Part shown: positions 33,850-43,808 of the stretch, piece after piece
Layout of the letters: each line of letters begins with the position of its first letter
How positions within the stretch are numbered: position 1 is the first letter of the stretch
Origin: Candidatus Mycolicibacterium alkanivorans
Lineage (GTDB): Bacteria; Actinomycetota; Actinomycetes; Mycobacteriales; Mycobacteriaceae
Length of the DNA stretch: 64,000 bases
Assembly: GCF_022760805.1 (NCBI RefSeq)
Contig: NZ_JAIVFL010000001.1
Span: 3,286,001-3,350,000, forward strand
Direction of reading: 5' to 3'
Made by a program: the position numbers and the translations under genes
Notes under the pieces: generated by a model
What the model was told of the DNA's origin: nothing
Database searches by the model: none
What the model saw: the letters and a program-made list of their open reading frames with translations, nothing else

Positions 33850-35445
33850 TTACACCGTTTCTAGCCACACGCCGCCGTTTTTGAGCGGGTCGCGGATCAC
33901 CGCATTGCACGCCCGCAGGTCGTCCAGCGTCCACATCCGTTCGCTGTTCAGGTGCGGCTGGGCGTTGAGCGTCTTGCCGTCGCTGCGCACCGCCCCGGCG
34001 GCCGCCACCACGTCGGCGATGTTCCAGCCGTCGAACTTCTCCCACAGGTTGTCGCCCTGGAAGCGCTCCGGCTCCTTGAGGAACATCCGCTCGCACCATT
34101 GCCCGCACAGTGCGTGCTTGCGGCCCTTGTACTCGAGGATCCGAATATCCCCCAGCGCCGAAGGGAGCGTGGGAATGATGACCGGGAAGTTGCACACCCG
34201 GCAGAAATAGATCGGCACTCCCCCGTCGTTGACCAGCTGCCCGGGCAGCTTGTGGTTGGCCGGGTCGTCCAGACCCAGCTCGCGCCACGAATCCCACATG
34301 TGGCCGACCTCGGAATGCCAGCCAGGGTAGTTGTTCTCGAACCACTCCATGTCGCGTTGGCTGGGCGGGTCCATCCGGAATCCCATCAGCGGCCACACCG
34401 CGTAGGCGACTGCGAAGGTGTAATGATGACCCCAGTACGCTTGGCGCTTCGCGTCGGCGAGGTTCGCCGGCGATTTCACCCCGAACTTCTCCAGCCGGCC
34501 CAACCAGATGCCGCCCCAGTCCTCGTAGACCCAGCGGTCCCACACCTTAGCCCACGGCTCCACCTTGACCGTCGAACCGTACTCGAATCCGGCCCCCACG
34601 ATCGGCGTGGCGAAACGGTGCTGAATCCAGAAGGCGTTCTCCAAGTCGGTCTGCAGGTACCTGAAGTTGTCCGCGTCATGGGCCACCGACACGATGGTCT
34701 GGTACCCGTTGGCCATGTGCCGCATCTCGTCGGACTGAATCGACAGGAAGATCGTCGGGGTGATCTCGTCGCCGTTGGCCGCGCTCCACTCGGTCATCGC
34801 CACGATCAGCGGGTTGGTGAAGCACGCTTCGGCCACCAACTGCAGGCTCAGCGAGGTGAACACCGGATCACCCGTGCAGAACGTCTCACCGAACGCCTGC
34901 ATCGTGGGCGGGAACAGCGGGTTGATGTAGCGCCACTTGCGCATGTCCACGAACCCGGCCGGGTCGTAGTACTGGCCGGCGTAATACTTCTGCAGGTAAT
35001 GGGTTTGGGTGGTGTGGCGCACCTCGTCCTCGACCTGGTTGAGGTAGCCGTTGCGCAGTTCCGGCGAGCGCGTGACGTCTGCCAGGATGGCCGAGCCGCT
35101 GACCGCATTGAACTCGCCGATTTCCAGAGCGCCGGCCAGCAGCTTCATCATCTCGGCCCACCGCGGCTCCACCCGGGTCGGCGCCTTCAACCGCGCCAGC
35201 GAGTCCAGCAAGCTACCGTACTGGCGGTCGTCCTTCTCGGCTTCCATCCGGCCGTAATCGCGCACGATCAGCTTGAACTGCTCGCGAGCCTTCGGGTCGT
35301 AGGTGTACTTCGTCGGATATTTGCCGCCAGCCGCGTCGGATTCCCATCCGAGGTCCATCAGCCACGAGTGGACCTCCTGGCCGTTCACGTGGGCAACGGG
35401 CGCGTCCGCGCGTCCGGTCACCCTTCCTGGGAGTGTCGATGTCAT
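33850..35445 (-). CDS. mmoX: sMMO-like hydroxylase alpha subunit (diiron monooxygenase)
   Basis: 531 residues (Methylococcus MmoX 527). All diiron ligands are present at a constant offset of three: Glu111 ('LEIGEFNA'), Glu141 and His144 ('EDEVRHTT'), Glu206 ('VAEACFTN'), Glu240 and His243 ('SDEMRHMANGYQT'). The active-site positions L110, F188 and T213 of MmoX are kept as Leu107, Phe185 and Thr210, but Cys151 is Thr148. Long identical stretches such as 'ACFTNPLIVAMTEWSAANGD' place it with sMMO-type rather than Prm/Mim alkane monooxygenases. ATG 35445 is preceded by AAAGGA. First gene of the mmo operon. Substrate range (methane or C2-C4) cannot be told from sequence. Confidence 0.95.
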   Translation of the reverse strand: MTSTLPGRVTGRADAPVAHVNGQEVHSWLMDLGWESDAAGGKYPTKYTYDPKAREQFKLIVRDYGRMEAEKDDRQYGSLLDSLARLKAPTRVEPRWAEMMKLLAGALEIGEFNAVSGSAILADVTRSPELRNGYLNQVEDEVRHTTQTHYLQKYYAGQYYDPAGFVDMRKWRYINPLFPPTMQAFGETFCTGDPVFTSLSLQLVAEACFTNPLIVAMTEWSAANGDEITPTIFLSIQSDEMRHMANGYQTIVSVAHDADNFRYLQTDLENAFWIQHRFATPIVGAGFEYGSTVKVEPWAKVWDRWVYEDWGGIWLGRLEKFGVKSPANLADAKRQAYWGHHYTFAVAYAVWPLMGFRMDPPSQRDMEWFENNYPGWHSEVGHMWDSWRELGLDDPANHKLPGQLVNDGGVPIYFCRVCNFPVIIPTLPSALGDIRILEYKGRKHALCGQWCERMFLKEPERFQGDNLWEKFDGWNIADVVAAAGAVRSDGKTLNAQPHLNSERMWTLDDLRACNAVIRDPLKNGGVWLETV

Positions 35446-35464
35446 GGTGTTGATTCCTTTCTCC

Positions 35465-35484
35465 GGTGAATAAGGGTGAATAAG
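35465..35484. repeat. Tandem 10-bp repeat before mmoX
   Basis: GGTGAATAAG occurs twice head to tail, one helical turn apart, ending 19 bp upstream of the mmoX start and just before its ribosome binding site. On the mmo strand it reads CTTATTCACC twice. Such spacing suits cooperative protein binding or a translational control element in the 71-bp DUF779-mmoX spacer. Confidence 0.6.
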
Positions 35485-35516
35485 GTAGTCGTTTGTTTGA
35501 ATCGGATCTGTCCGTG

Positions 35517-35894
35517 TCAGCCAGCACTGACCTGGATGTGTGCGGATTCCTCGTCGGTCAAGAGCCTTGATCGGATGAGGAAGCGCACACCCTCTGGGGC
35601 TTCCAGCGAAAATCCGCCACCGCGCCCGGGGACCACATCCACCGTGAGGTGGGTGTGCTTCCAGTACTCGTACTGGTCGGCGCTCATCCAAAACGGCGTG
35701 TCTTCGCCCACGGTGCCGAGCAGAACGTCCGACGCGCCGGTGCGGAATTCGCCACGCGGGTAGCACATCGGGGCGCTGCCGTCGCAGCAGCCGCCCGACT
35801 GGTGGAACATCAGCGGCCCGTGCTGGTCGATGAGCCGACGCAGCACCGCATCGGCGGCCGGCGTGATGTCAACCTGCGAAGTCGACGCTGTCAT
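35517..35894 (-). CDS. DUF779 protein
   Basis: 125 residues, DUF779 family. Conserved Cys-rich block 'LMFHQSGGCCDGSAPMCYP' (~30-50), then 'GTVGEDTPFWMSADQYEYWKHTHLTVDVVPGRGGGFSLE' pattern. The clustered Cys residues suggest metal or redox function. In mycobacteria and other bacteria it is a regular partner of an ExaC/AldA-like aldehyde dehydrogenase (Rv0458-Rv0459 in M. tuberculosis), as here. Function unproven. The ATG shares one base with the dehydrogenase stop (TGATG), so the two are coupled. Confidence 0.88.
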   Translation of the reverse strand: MTASTSQVDITPAADAVLRRLIDQHGPLMFHQSGGCCDGSAPMCYPRGEFRTGASDVLLGTVGEDTPFWMSADQYEYWKHTHLTVDVVPGRGGGFSLEAPEGVRFLIRSRLLTDEESAHIQVSAG

Positions 35895-37411
35895 CAGAAG
35901 AAGCCGAGCTTGTTGGGTGAGTAGCTGACCAGCAGGTTCTTGGTTTGCTGGTAATGGTCGAGCATCATCTTGTGGTTTTCCCGGCCGATGCCGGATTTCT
36001 TGTATCCGCCGAATGCAGCGTGTGCGGGGTAGGCGTGATAGCAGTTGGTCCACACACGTCCGGCCTTGATTCCGCGGCCCAGCCGGTAGGCGGTGCTGCC
36101 GTCGCGCGACCACACACCGGCACCCAGGCCGTAGAGAGTGTCGTTGGCCAGTTTGAGCGCCTCGTCGGTGGAGTCGAACGTGGTCACCGACACGACCGGG
36201 CCGAAGATCTCTTCTTGGAAGATCCGCATGTCGTTGGTGCCCTTGAAGATCGTCGGCTCGATGTAGAAGCCGTCCGGATGCTCAGCCACCTTGCGCGGGC
36301 CGCCGCCCGCAAGCACCTCGGCGCCTTCTTTCCTGCCGATGTCGACGTAGGACAGGATCTTCTCGTATTGGTCGTTGCTGGCCTGCGCGCCGATCATGGT
36401 GTTCTTGTCCAGCGGGCTGCCGCTGACAATCGCCTTCGTGCGCTCGATGCAGCGGGCGATGAAGTCGTCGTAGATCGACGAGTGAATTAGGGCCCGCGAC
36501 GGGCAGGTGCACACCTCGCCCTGGTTGAGAGCGAACATCACGAACCCTTCGACGGCCTTGTCGAGGAACTCGTCGTCGGCGGCCATCACATCGGGAAGGA
36601 AGATATTGGGACTTTTCCCGCCAAGCTCCAACGTGACCGGAATGATGTTCTCGCTGGCGTACTGCATGATCAGCCGGCCGGTGGTGGTCTCACCGGTGAA
36701 CGCCATCTTGGCCACCCGCGGGCTGGACGCCAGCGGCTTGCCGGCCTCTACCCCGAACCCGTTGACCACGTTGAGCACACCGGGCGGGAGCAGATCAGCG
36801 ATGACCTCGATCACCTTCAGGATCGAGACCGGGGTCTGTTCGGCCGGCTTAAGCACCACACAGTTACCCGCCGCCAGGGCCGGCGCGAGCTTCCACGTGG
36901 CCATCAGAATCGGGAAGTTCCACGGGATGATCTGACCCACCACACCCAACGGTTCATGGAAGTGGTAAGCGACCGTGTCCTCGTCGATTTCGGCGATGCT
37001 GCCTTCCTGGGCGCGAGCGGCGCCGGCGAAATAGCGGAAGTGGTCGACGGTCAAGGGCAGATCGGCGGCCAGCGTTTCACGCACCGCCTTGCCGTTGTCC
37101 CAGGTCTCGGCGACGGCGAGCTCCTCGAGATGCTCCTCGATACGGTCTGCAATCTTGTTCAAGATGTTGGCCCGCTCGGTCGCCGAGGTCCGGGCCCACT
37201 TGTCGGCCGCGGCGTGCGCGGCGTCAAGTGCCAGGTCAATGTCGGCCGCCGACGAGCGCGGCACCTCGCAGAACGTCTGGCCGTCAACTGGCGACGGATT
37301 GTCGAAATAGCGGCCTTCCACCGGCGGGACCCACTTACCGCCGATGAAATTCTCATAACGCGGGGCGAAGTCGACGACACTTCCCTCGGAACCGGGTCTT
37401 GCGTAGCTCAT
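35894..37411 (-). CDS. NAD-dependent aldehyde dehydrogenase
   Basis: 505 residues, class ExaC/AldA. The catalytic Cys is in '[18 protein letters not shown]', the general base Glu in '[14 protein letters not shown]', and the oxyanion Asn in '[20 protein letters not shown]'; the C-terminal '[18 protein letters not shown]' is standard. It oxidises short-chain aldehydes to acids; in this setting acetaldehyde, propionaldehyde or formaldehyde from the monooxygenase/alcohol dehydrogenase steps are candidates. With DUF779 it precedes mmoX on the same strand with only a 71-bp gap, so at least some co-transcription with the mmo genes is likely. Confidence 0.93.
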   Translation of the reverse strand: MSYARPGSEGSVVDFAPRYENFIGGKWVPPVEGRYFDNPSPVDGQTFCEVPRSSAADIDLALDAAHAAADKWARTSATERANILNKIADRIEEHLEELAVAETWDNGKAVRETLAADLPLTVDHFRYFAGAARAQEGSIAEIDEDTVAYHFHEPLGVVGQIIPWNFPILMATWKLAPALAAGNCVVLKPAEQTPVSILKVIEVIADLLPPGVLNVVNGFGVEAGKPLASSPRVAKMAFTGETTTGRLIMQYASENIIPVTLELGGKSPNIFLPDVMAADDEFLDKAVEGFVMFALNQGEVCTCPSRALIHSSIYDDFIARCIERTKAIVSGSPLDKNTMIGAQASNDQYEKILSYVDIGRKEGAEVLAGGGPRKVAEHPDGFYIEPTIFKGTNDMRIFQEEIFGPVVSVTTFDSTDEALKLANDTLYGLGAGVWSRDGSTAYRLGRGIKAGRVWTNCYHAYPAHAAFGGYKKSGIGRENHKMMLDHYQQTKNLLVSYSPNKLGFF

Positions 37412-37532
37412 CTAAAGTTCCTCACTCGACGGCGGTGACAGTGGGCGCGGCCTCACAGTACGCCGCGGTAGTGACCAGTATTACACGCCAGGGTTGGCTA
37501 AAGGTTGGTCAACTCGGCGGGGCGAGGCGCCG

Positions 37533-38744
37533 CTAGTCGGCTTCGGCGACACGAAGCCGTCCTATCGCCAGGTGCCGGCGATGATCCGTCGGCGCGAGCA
37601 GCCGTAAGGCGTGCTCATGCAGTTCGAAGTCGTACTGGTTGACCGCCCCCAGAGCCAAGGCAGATTCTGGCGACTGGCTGCCCAAAACCGCATCGCGGAT
37701 CGCGACCTCTAGTCGGTCGCGCCACGCGACGATGCCAGGAGCCTCAGACTGCGGCAGCAGCGGGCCTTGATAGTGCTCCACCGCCGCGACGACATCACCG
37801 CGTGACAACGCGTCGAGCACATCGACCGCATCGCATCTGATCGGCTCAAGCAAGGCATACGTGCGGGCCGCCAATCCGCCGTCCAGGAGGCGGCGCACGT
37901 GACTCACTTCGCTCTTCAGCGTCGCAGGAGCCACACATCGGTCGCCGTAAATTTCGGCGGCGAGCTCGCCTGGTAAGAAGCCGCCAGGGCGTAACGCGAG
38001 CAGCGCAAGGATATCGAGCTGCCGCGGCGTCGCGTGCGCCGGCACCCCGCCGACCAACACCTGCGGCCGGCCCAGGCACCGCAGTTCGACCCGGGGCTCC
38101 CAGTCGTCGCCGCCCTTCCAGGTATCGTGCAGCCGTGTCTCGATGACCGACGTCAGCATGCGAACCGTTGTGAGTCCCAACGCGTTAGCGCGCTGCCAGG
38201 TGCTGGACAGATCGATCACTCCCAGTTGGCGTCCACGCGGGTCGTGGATGGGCGCGCTGTAGCACACCCAATCGTGCAGTCGCTCCACCAGATGCTCGGC
38301 CGAGAACACCGTCGACGGCCGATCGGTGCGCAACGCCATACCGAGTGCGTTGGTGCCGATTGCGTCTTCTGCCCAGCACCCGCCGGGCACGAAATTCATG
38401 TCCTCAGCGCGATGCCGCATCGCTCGGCAACCACTGGTCCACAAGATGGTCCCGGATTCGTCGGTCACCGCGACGACGAATCCGGCGTCATCGGCGATGC
38501 GCCCCAACTCGTCGGATAATTCCGTGACGGGTTGGCGCAGCGGGGACTCGCGCCACCGCGTCGAGATATCGATGTCGGCGAGAAGCGGCGCGCTCTCACT
38601 CCGGGGATCGACCGGTGTCCGCGACCACGACTCAACCACCTCAGGTCGGAGATCCGCGCCGGGCGGCGGCGACTCGCCCTTCACAAACCGTTCCCACGCG
38701 TGTTCCAGTTCCCCCCGCTGTGTGCGCATTTGCTGCATCGTCAT
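37533..38744 (-). CDS. GAF-domain transcriptional regulator
   Basis: 403 residues. The N-terminal half contains an AcoR-type GAF sensor: 'VVESWSRTPVDP', 'IADDAGFVVAVTDESGTILW', 'NFVPGGCWAEDAIGTNALG' and 'CYSAPIHDPRGRQLGVIDLSS'. The C-terminal part has no AAA+ domain but a winged-helix/BTAD-like region ('PRQLDILALLALRPGGFLPGELAAEIYGDR'). Mycobacterial orthologs sit by aldehyde dehydrogenase-DUF779 pairs and are expected to activate them. It lies 121 bp upstream of the dehydrogenase on the same strand. An ideal GGAGGA ribosome site supports ATG 38744. It may also control the mmo operon behind. Confidence 0.85.
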   Translation of the reverse strand: MTMQQMRTQRGELEHAWERFVKGESPPPGADLRPEVVESWSRTPVDPRSESAPLLADIDISTRWRESPLRQPVTELSDELGRIADDAGFVVAVTDESGTILWTSGCRAMRHRAEDMNFVPGGCWAEDAIGTNALGMALRTDRPSTVFSAEHLVERLHDWVCYSAPIHDPRGRQLGVIDLSSTWQRANALGLTTVRMLTSVIETRLHDTWKGGDDWEPRVELRCLGRPQVLVGGVPAHATPRQLDILALLALRPGGFLPGELAAEIYGDRCVAPATLKSEVSHVRRLLDGGLAARTYALLEPIRCDAVDVLDALSRGDVVAAVEHYQGPLLPQSEAPGIVAWRDRLEVAIRDAVLGSQSPESALALGAVNQYDFELHEHALRLLAPTDHRRHLAIGRLRVAEAD

Positions 38745-39346
38745 CACCCTTCCTCCGACGCTGGTCGCACCGCTGCAATCACAGAGTGTGAATTGCGCCA
38801 CAGTCTACTCGTCACCAGCGTCGTCGAGAAATTACCTGGGCAGATGCGTCCAGATGGCGAACATCGCAGATTCGTGACCGGCGGTTTCGCCGCAGAAGAG
38901 GGTGCGATGAAGCAGCAGCGGCGCATGCAAGCAACCACCTCGTCGCCACCCTGGATTCGCAGCCGCCGCTCACCGAGTTGCCGAAGGCCCCTGCCACGTA
39001 GTCGGTATTGCGGCGGCATCGCGCGGCCCAGTCACCCGAGAACTAGCCGGACGGGTAGGCCGCCCCTAGTCCGGTGATCAGGTCTGTTGGCGTAGAAGCG
39101 TCGGCGACCTGTCGTGAGTTCACAACAGGAGCTCAGTCGCCTTGTGAAAATAGCACAAACAACCGCGGCAAGCGCCGGCCGACCGCAGTCAACGACGGCG
39201 GAGAGATGGCGGAAACCTGTCACCGAACGGTGACCGCTCTGTTACTGTCCGCAGCCATGTCACGAGGTCGCGTCGGCTCCCCCAGGGGTGGGTCGAGCCG
39301 GTCCCAGGCACCAGTTGAACAGTCTCCGACGAAGCGAGGACCTGTC
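38745..39346. promoter_or_regulatory. Spacer upstream of the lipase gene
   Basis: About 600 bp without a supportable gene, between the divergently transcribed GAF regulator and the lipase-like gene. A perfect inverted repeat GTCACC-GAAC-GGTGAC (39219-39234), followed by 'CTGTTACTGT', sits ~110 bp before the lipase start and could be an operator. Short open frames across it show no family resemblance. Confidence 0.45.
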
Positions 39347-40726
39347 ATGCGCACCACGTTGCCACGTTTACCCCGAACCATGCGAGCCGGGACTTCGGTT
39401 CTGCGATGGGTGCAGCTGACCCTGTTGCTGGTCGCGCTGGTGGCCACCATGCTGGTCGTCCCGAACGGCATTCACGTGCCGACGGCGTCGGCCGACGAGA
39501 CCAAGTACTTGGAGTTCTACTCGCCACCGGATCCGCTACCTGCGGGTAAGCCGGGCGATCTGATCCGCTCCGAGCCCATGAGGCTGGTGTACGAGCCCTC
39601 GGGTCAGCTCGGCAGCTGGGTGGCGACGGGTACGCGGATCATGTACCGCACCACCAACGCCAAGGGAGAACCGGTGGCAGCCACCGGGGTGTACCTGGAG
39701 CCGGACAACCCGTGGCCGGGCAAGGGCCCACGGCCCTTGATCGCCTACGCACCGGGGCCGTACGGGATCGGTGAGCAGTGCGCGCCGTCGCGACTGATGG
39801 ATCAGGGCATCCACTTCTCCCAGGGCTTCGACTTGACCTTCAACTACGAGGAGACCTTCCTGGCCACGATGGTCGCGCGCGGCTTCGCCATCGTCGTCGC
39901 CGATGGCGTCGGGATGGGAACGCACATCCCGGGCGGCCCGGAGTTCGCGAACCGCCTCTCGGCTGGCACCGGACTCCTGGACGCAGCGCGTGCCGCCATG
40001 CAGCTGCCGGGGACGTCGCTGGATCCGCACGGGCCGGTGGCGTTCTGGGGCTGGCTGTCAGGTGGCCAGGCGGCCGGGTCGGCGGCGGAGCAGGCGGCCA
40101 CCTACGCACCCGAGCTCAACATCGTGGGTGCCGCGTTGAACACTCCGCTGGCCAATATATCGCTGTTGCTGCCCTACAGTGACGGCAGCCTGCTGGTCGG
40201 GGCAGTGGGATATGTCCTCAACGGCATCGTTGACGCTTACCCGGAGACGAAGGACCTCCTGCTGAGCACCCTGACCCCTCGTGGTCTGCACTTCGTGCAG
40301 TGGTCGTCCTACATCTGTCTGGTGCAGTCGGTGGCCGACTTCGGATTCCGACATCTCTATTTTCCAGACAACACCGGGTATTTCAATGTCGAGCCAGCAA
40401 CGCTGTTCGGCAACGACCCAGTCAAGAGTCTCCTGGCTGCCCAGAACCTCGGGTCGCTCAAACCCACCGGACCGGTGTATATCTCGGCCAACAGATTCGA
40501 CGCTTTCAACCCCTATCAAGCATCGTCGGACCTAGCCAGAGACTGGTGTGCCAAGGGCGCCGACGTGGAGCTGTGGACCAACGAGGAGCCGCCGTTCGCG
40601 AACAAGGTGGGCATCAACACGTTGCTGCCTTATTTCGTCGACGGTGAGCGCTCCATGCAGTGGGTCACCGACCGGTTCAACGGAGTACCGACCACTCCGA
40701 ATTGCGGTGGTCTTCCGACTGCTTAA
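39347..40726 (+). CDS. Secretory lipase-like alpha/beta hydrolase
   Basis: 459 residues of the secretory lipase (LIP) family. There is a basic N-terminus, one hydrophobic signal segment 'WVQLTLLLVALVATMLVV', and 'TASADE' as a likely signal peptidase site. The core has 'GTRIMYRTTNAKGEPVAATGVYLEP', 'RPLIAYAPGPYGIGEQCAPS' and 'FAIVVADGVGMGTH'. The nucleophile elbow reads 'FWGWLSGGQAAGSAAE', whereas relatives usually have G-Y-S-Q-G-G; the Ser is shifted by one position or replaced. ATG 39347 has GAGGA eight bases upstream. Activity is therefore uncertain. It marks the right side of the accessory region. Confidence 0.83.
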   Translation: MRTTLPRLPRTMRAGTSVLRWVQLTLLLVALVATMLVVPNGIHVPTASADETKYLEFYSPPDPLPAGKPGDLIRSEPMRLVYEPSGQLGSWVATGTRIMYRTTNAKGEPVAATGVYLEPDNPWPGKGPRPLIAYAPGPYGIGEQCAPSRLMDQGIHFSQGFDLTFNYEETFLATMVARGFAIVVADGVGMGTHIPGGPEFANRLSAGTGLLDAARAAMQLPGTSLDPHGPVAFWGWLSGGQAAGSAAEQAATYAPELNIVGAALNTPLANISLLLPYSDGSLLVGAVGYVLNGIVDAYPETKDLLLSTLTPRGLHFVQWSSYICLVQSVADFGFRHLYFPDNTGYFNVEPATLFGNDPVKSLLAAQNLGSLKPTGPVYISANRFDAFNPYQASSDLARDWCAKGADVELWTNEEPPFANKVGINTLLPYFVDGERSMQWVTDRFNGVPTTPNCGGLPTA

Positions 40727-40730
40727 TAGG

Positions 40731-40773
40731 GGGCGGGCTGGCGTCGGCTCGAAGAGTCGGCCGACCCCCGCCC
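40731..40773. terminator. Hairpin terminator after the lipase gene
   Basis: GGGCGGG pairs with CCCGCCC and, inside, GTCGGC with GCCGAC, giving a long interrupted stem beginning four bases after the lipase stop. No U-tract. It is between the convergent lipase and dinF genes. Confidence 0.6.
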
Positions 40774-40969
40774 GCACCCCGCCGCAGGTCACCTAGTCAG
40801 TCATGAACCGCCCGACGTCACCAGATACGGCATCTGACCCTGAGCACCAGAGCGAGCCGGCCAGCAGGGTTTCACGGTCAACAGACCGCCCCCGGCTTCG
40901 CCGCGGATCGAGCAGCCGGAGCGCAGGACGAGGCAGGTTAAGGCTCTTCGCCGCGGTGCGGTGTTCGAC

Positions 40970-42301
40970 CTAATCTGTCCCGGTCACCAGCCAGCGGCCC
41001 GAGAACGCGCGCCAGCCGACGAACACCAGCCGCAGCACCATGAACGTGCTCAGCCCGGCCCAGATGCCGAGCAGACCCCAGCCGAACGCCAGCGACAACC
41101 AGATCAGCGGCAGGAAGCCCACCAACGCGCTGATCAACGTCGCGCTGCGCATGAACGCGGCATCCCCCGCCCCGAGCAGCACGCCATCGAGGGCGAAGAC
41201 GATCCCGGCGATCGGCAGCTGCGCCACCATGAACCACCACGGCACCCCGATGGCATCGAGCACCGATCGGTCGTCGGTGAACAGCGACGGCAACACCGAC
41301 GCACCCACGGCAAACGCCACCGCAAGAACTGCCGCGGCGATCGTCGAGAACACCGTCACCCGCCATGCCACCGACTTGGCGTGCGTGGTCTGACCCGCGC
41401 CCAGCGCAGCACCGACCAGTGACTGCGCGGCGATCGCCAGCGAATCCAGAACCAGCGCAAGAAAATTCCACAGCTGCAGCACGACCTGGTGCGCGGCCAG
41501 CGCGGCGACGCCGGACCGGGCGGCCACCGCGCCCGCCGAGACGAAGCAAGCCTGAAAAGCCAGGGTGCGCAACACCAGATCGCGGCCCATCACCACCTGC
41601 GCCCGCAGCACCGAGGTGTCCAACCGCAGCGGCACCTGCTCCACCAGGAGCGCGCGACAAAACAGCACGGCCGCCAGCCACTGCCCCACCAGGTTGGCCA
41701 CCGCTGAGCCGGCCAGCTCCATGCGCGGCAACCCCAGCCAGCCGTACACCAGCGGCGGGCACAGCACCGCCGATGCACCGAACCCGACCAGTACATAGCG
41801 CAGCGGCCGCATGGTGTCCTGCACCCCGCGCATCCAGCCGTTGCCGGCCGCCGACATCAGGATCGCCGGCACACCGAGAACGGCGATGCGCACCCATGGC
41901 ATCGCGGCCGCCGCAATGCCACCGCCGGACTTCGAGCCGGCGATCACCGACACCAGCGGCACCGCGGCCAATTGCACCACCGCGACGATCGCCACCCCGA
42001 GGCCCAGCGCCAGCCAGGTGGCCTGCACACCCTCGCCGACGGCCGCCGCGCGATCTCCGGCGCCGTAGAAGCGTGCCGAGCGGGCGGTGGTGCCGTAGGA
42101 CAGGAAGGTCAGCTGCGAGCTGACCACCGACAGGATGAGCCCGCCGATCGCCAGACCGGCCAGGCTCAGTGCACCAAGTCGGCCGACGATCGCGATGTCA
42201 AAGAGCAGATAGATCGGCTCGGCGGCCAGCACCCCCAGGGCCGGCAGTGCCAGTGCCGCGATGCGCCGAGGCGAAGCGGCCTCAGCACCCGGCTGGGTCA
42301 A
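40970..42301 (-). CDS. dinF: MATE-family efflux protein (DinF-like)
   Basis: ~443-residue multidrug and toxic compound extrusion protein with the expected ~12 membrane segments, such as 'LPALGVLAAEPIYLLFDIAIVG' and 'FLPLIWLSLAFGWGLLGIWAG'. Orthologous to Rv2836c (439 aa). The MATE pattern appears twice. The start is taken as TTG 42301, four bases after the nrnA stop; an upstream TTG at 42346 overlapping nrnA is possible. Substrate unknown. It is the first backbone gene after the accessory region. Confidence 0.88.
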   Translation of the reverse strand: MTQPGAEAASPRRIAALALPALGVLAAEPIYLLFDIAIVGRLGALSLAGLAIGGLILSVVSSQLTFLSYGTTARSARFYGAGDRAAAVGEGVQATWLALGLGVAIVAVVQLAAVPLVSVIAGSKSGGGIAAAAMPWVRIAVLGVPAILMSAAGNGWMRGVQDTMRPLRYVLVGFGASAVLCPPLVYGWLGLPRMELAGSAVANLVGQWLAAVLFCRALLVEQVPLRLDTSVLRAQVVMGRDLVLRTLAFQACFVSAGAVAARSGVAALAAHQVVLQLWNFLALVLDSLAIAAQSLVGAALGAGQTTHAKSVAWRVTVFSTIAAAVLAVAFAVGASVLPSLFTDDRSVLDAIGVPWWFMVAQLPIAGIVFALDGVLLGAGDAAFMRSATLISALVGFLPLIWLSLAFGWGLLGIWAGLSTFMVLRLVFVGWRAFSGRWLVTGTD

Positions 42302-42305
42302 CCCC

Positions 42306-43773
<1,468 letters not shown>

Positions 43774-43808
43774 TTAGCTCGGCCCTCCGGTCTTCTTCAC
43801 TTCGTTCA

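Noticed and set aside
30069..35445. Interpretation as a propane monooxygenase of the PrmABCD/MimABCD type
   Set aside because: Those systems have order alpha-reductase-beta-coupling and no gamma subunit; here gamma and MmoD-like genes are present and the alpha subunit matches MmoX closely.
38744..39077. Short frames on both strands in the spacer before the lipase
   Set aside because: Arg/Pro-rich chance translations; nothing recognised.
40791..40800. Third occurrence of ACCTAGTCAG after the lipase gene
   Set aside because: Only the ten-base core is shared with the mftA/mdo repeat; flanking blocks are missing, so chance is adequate.
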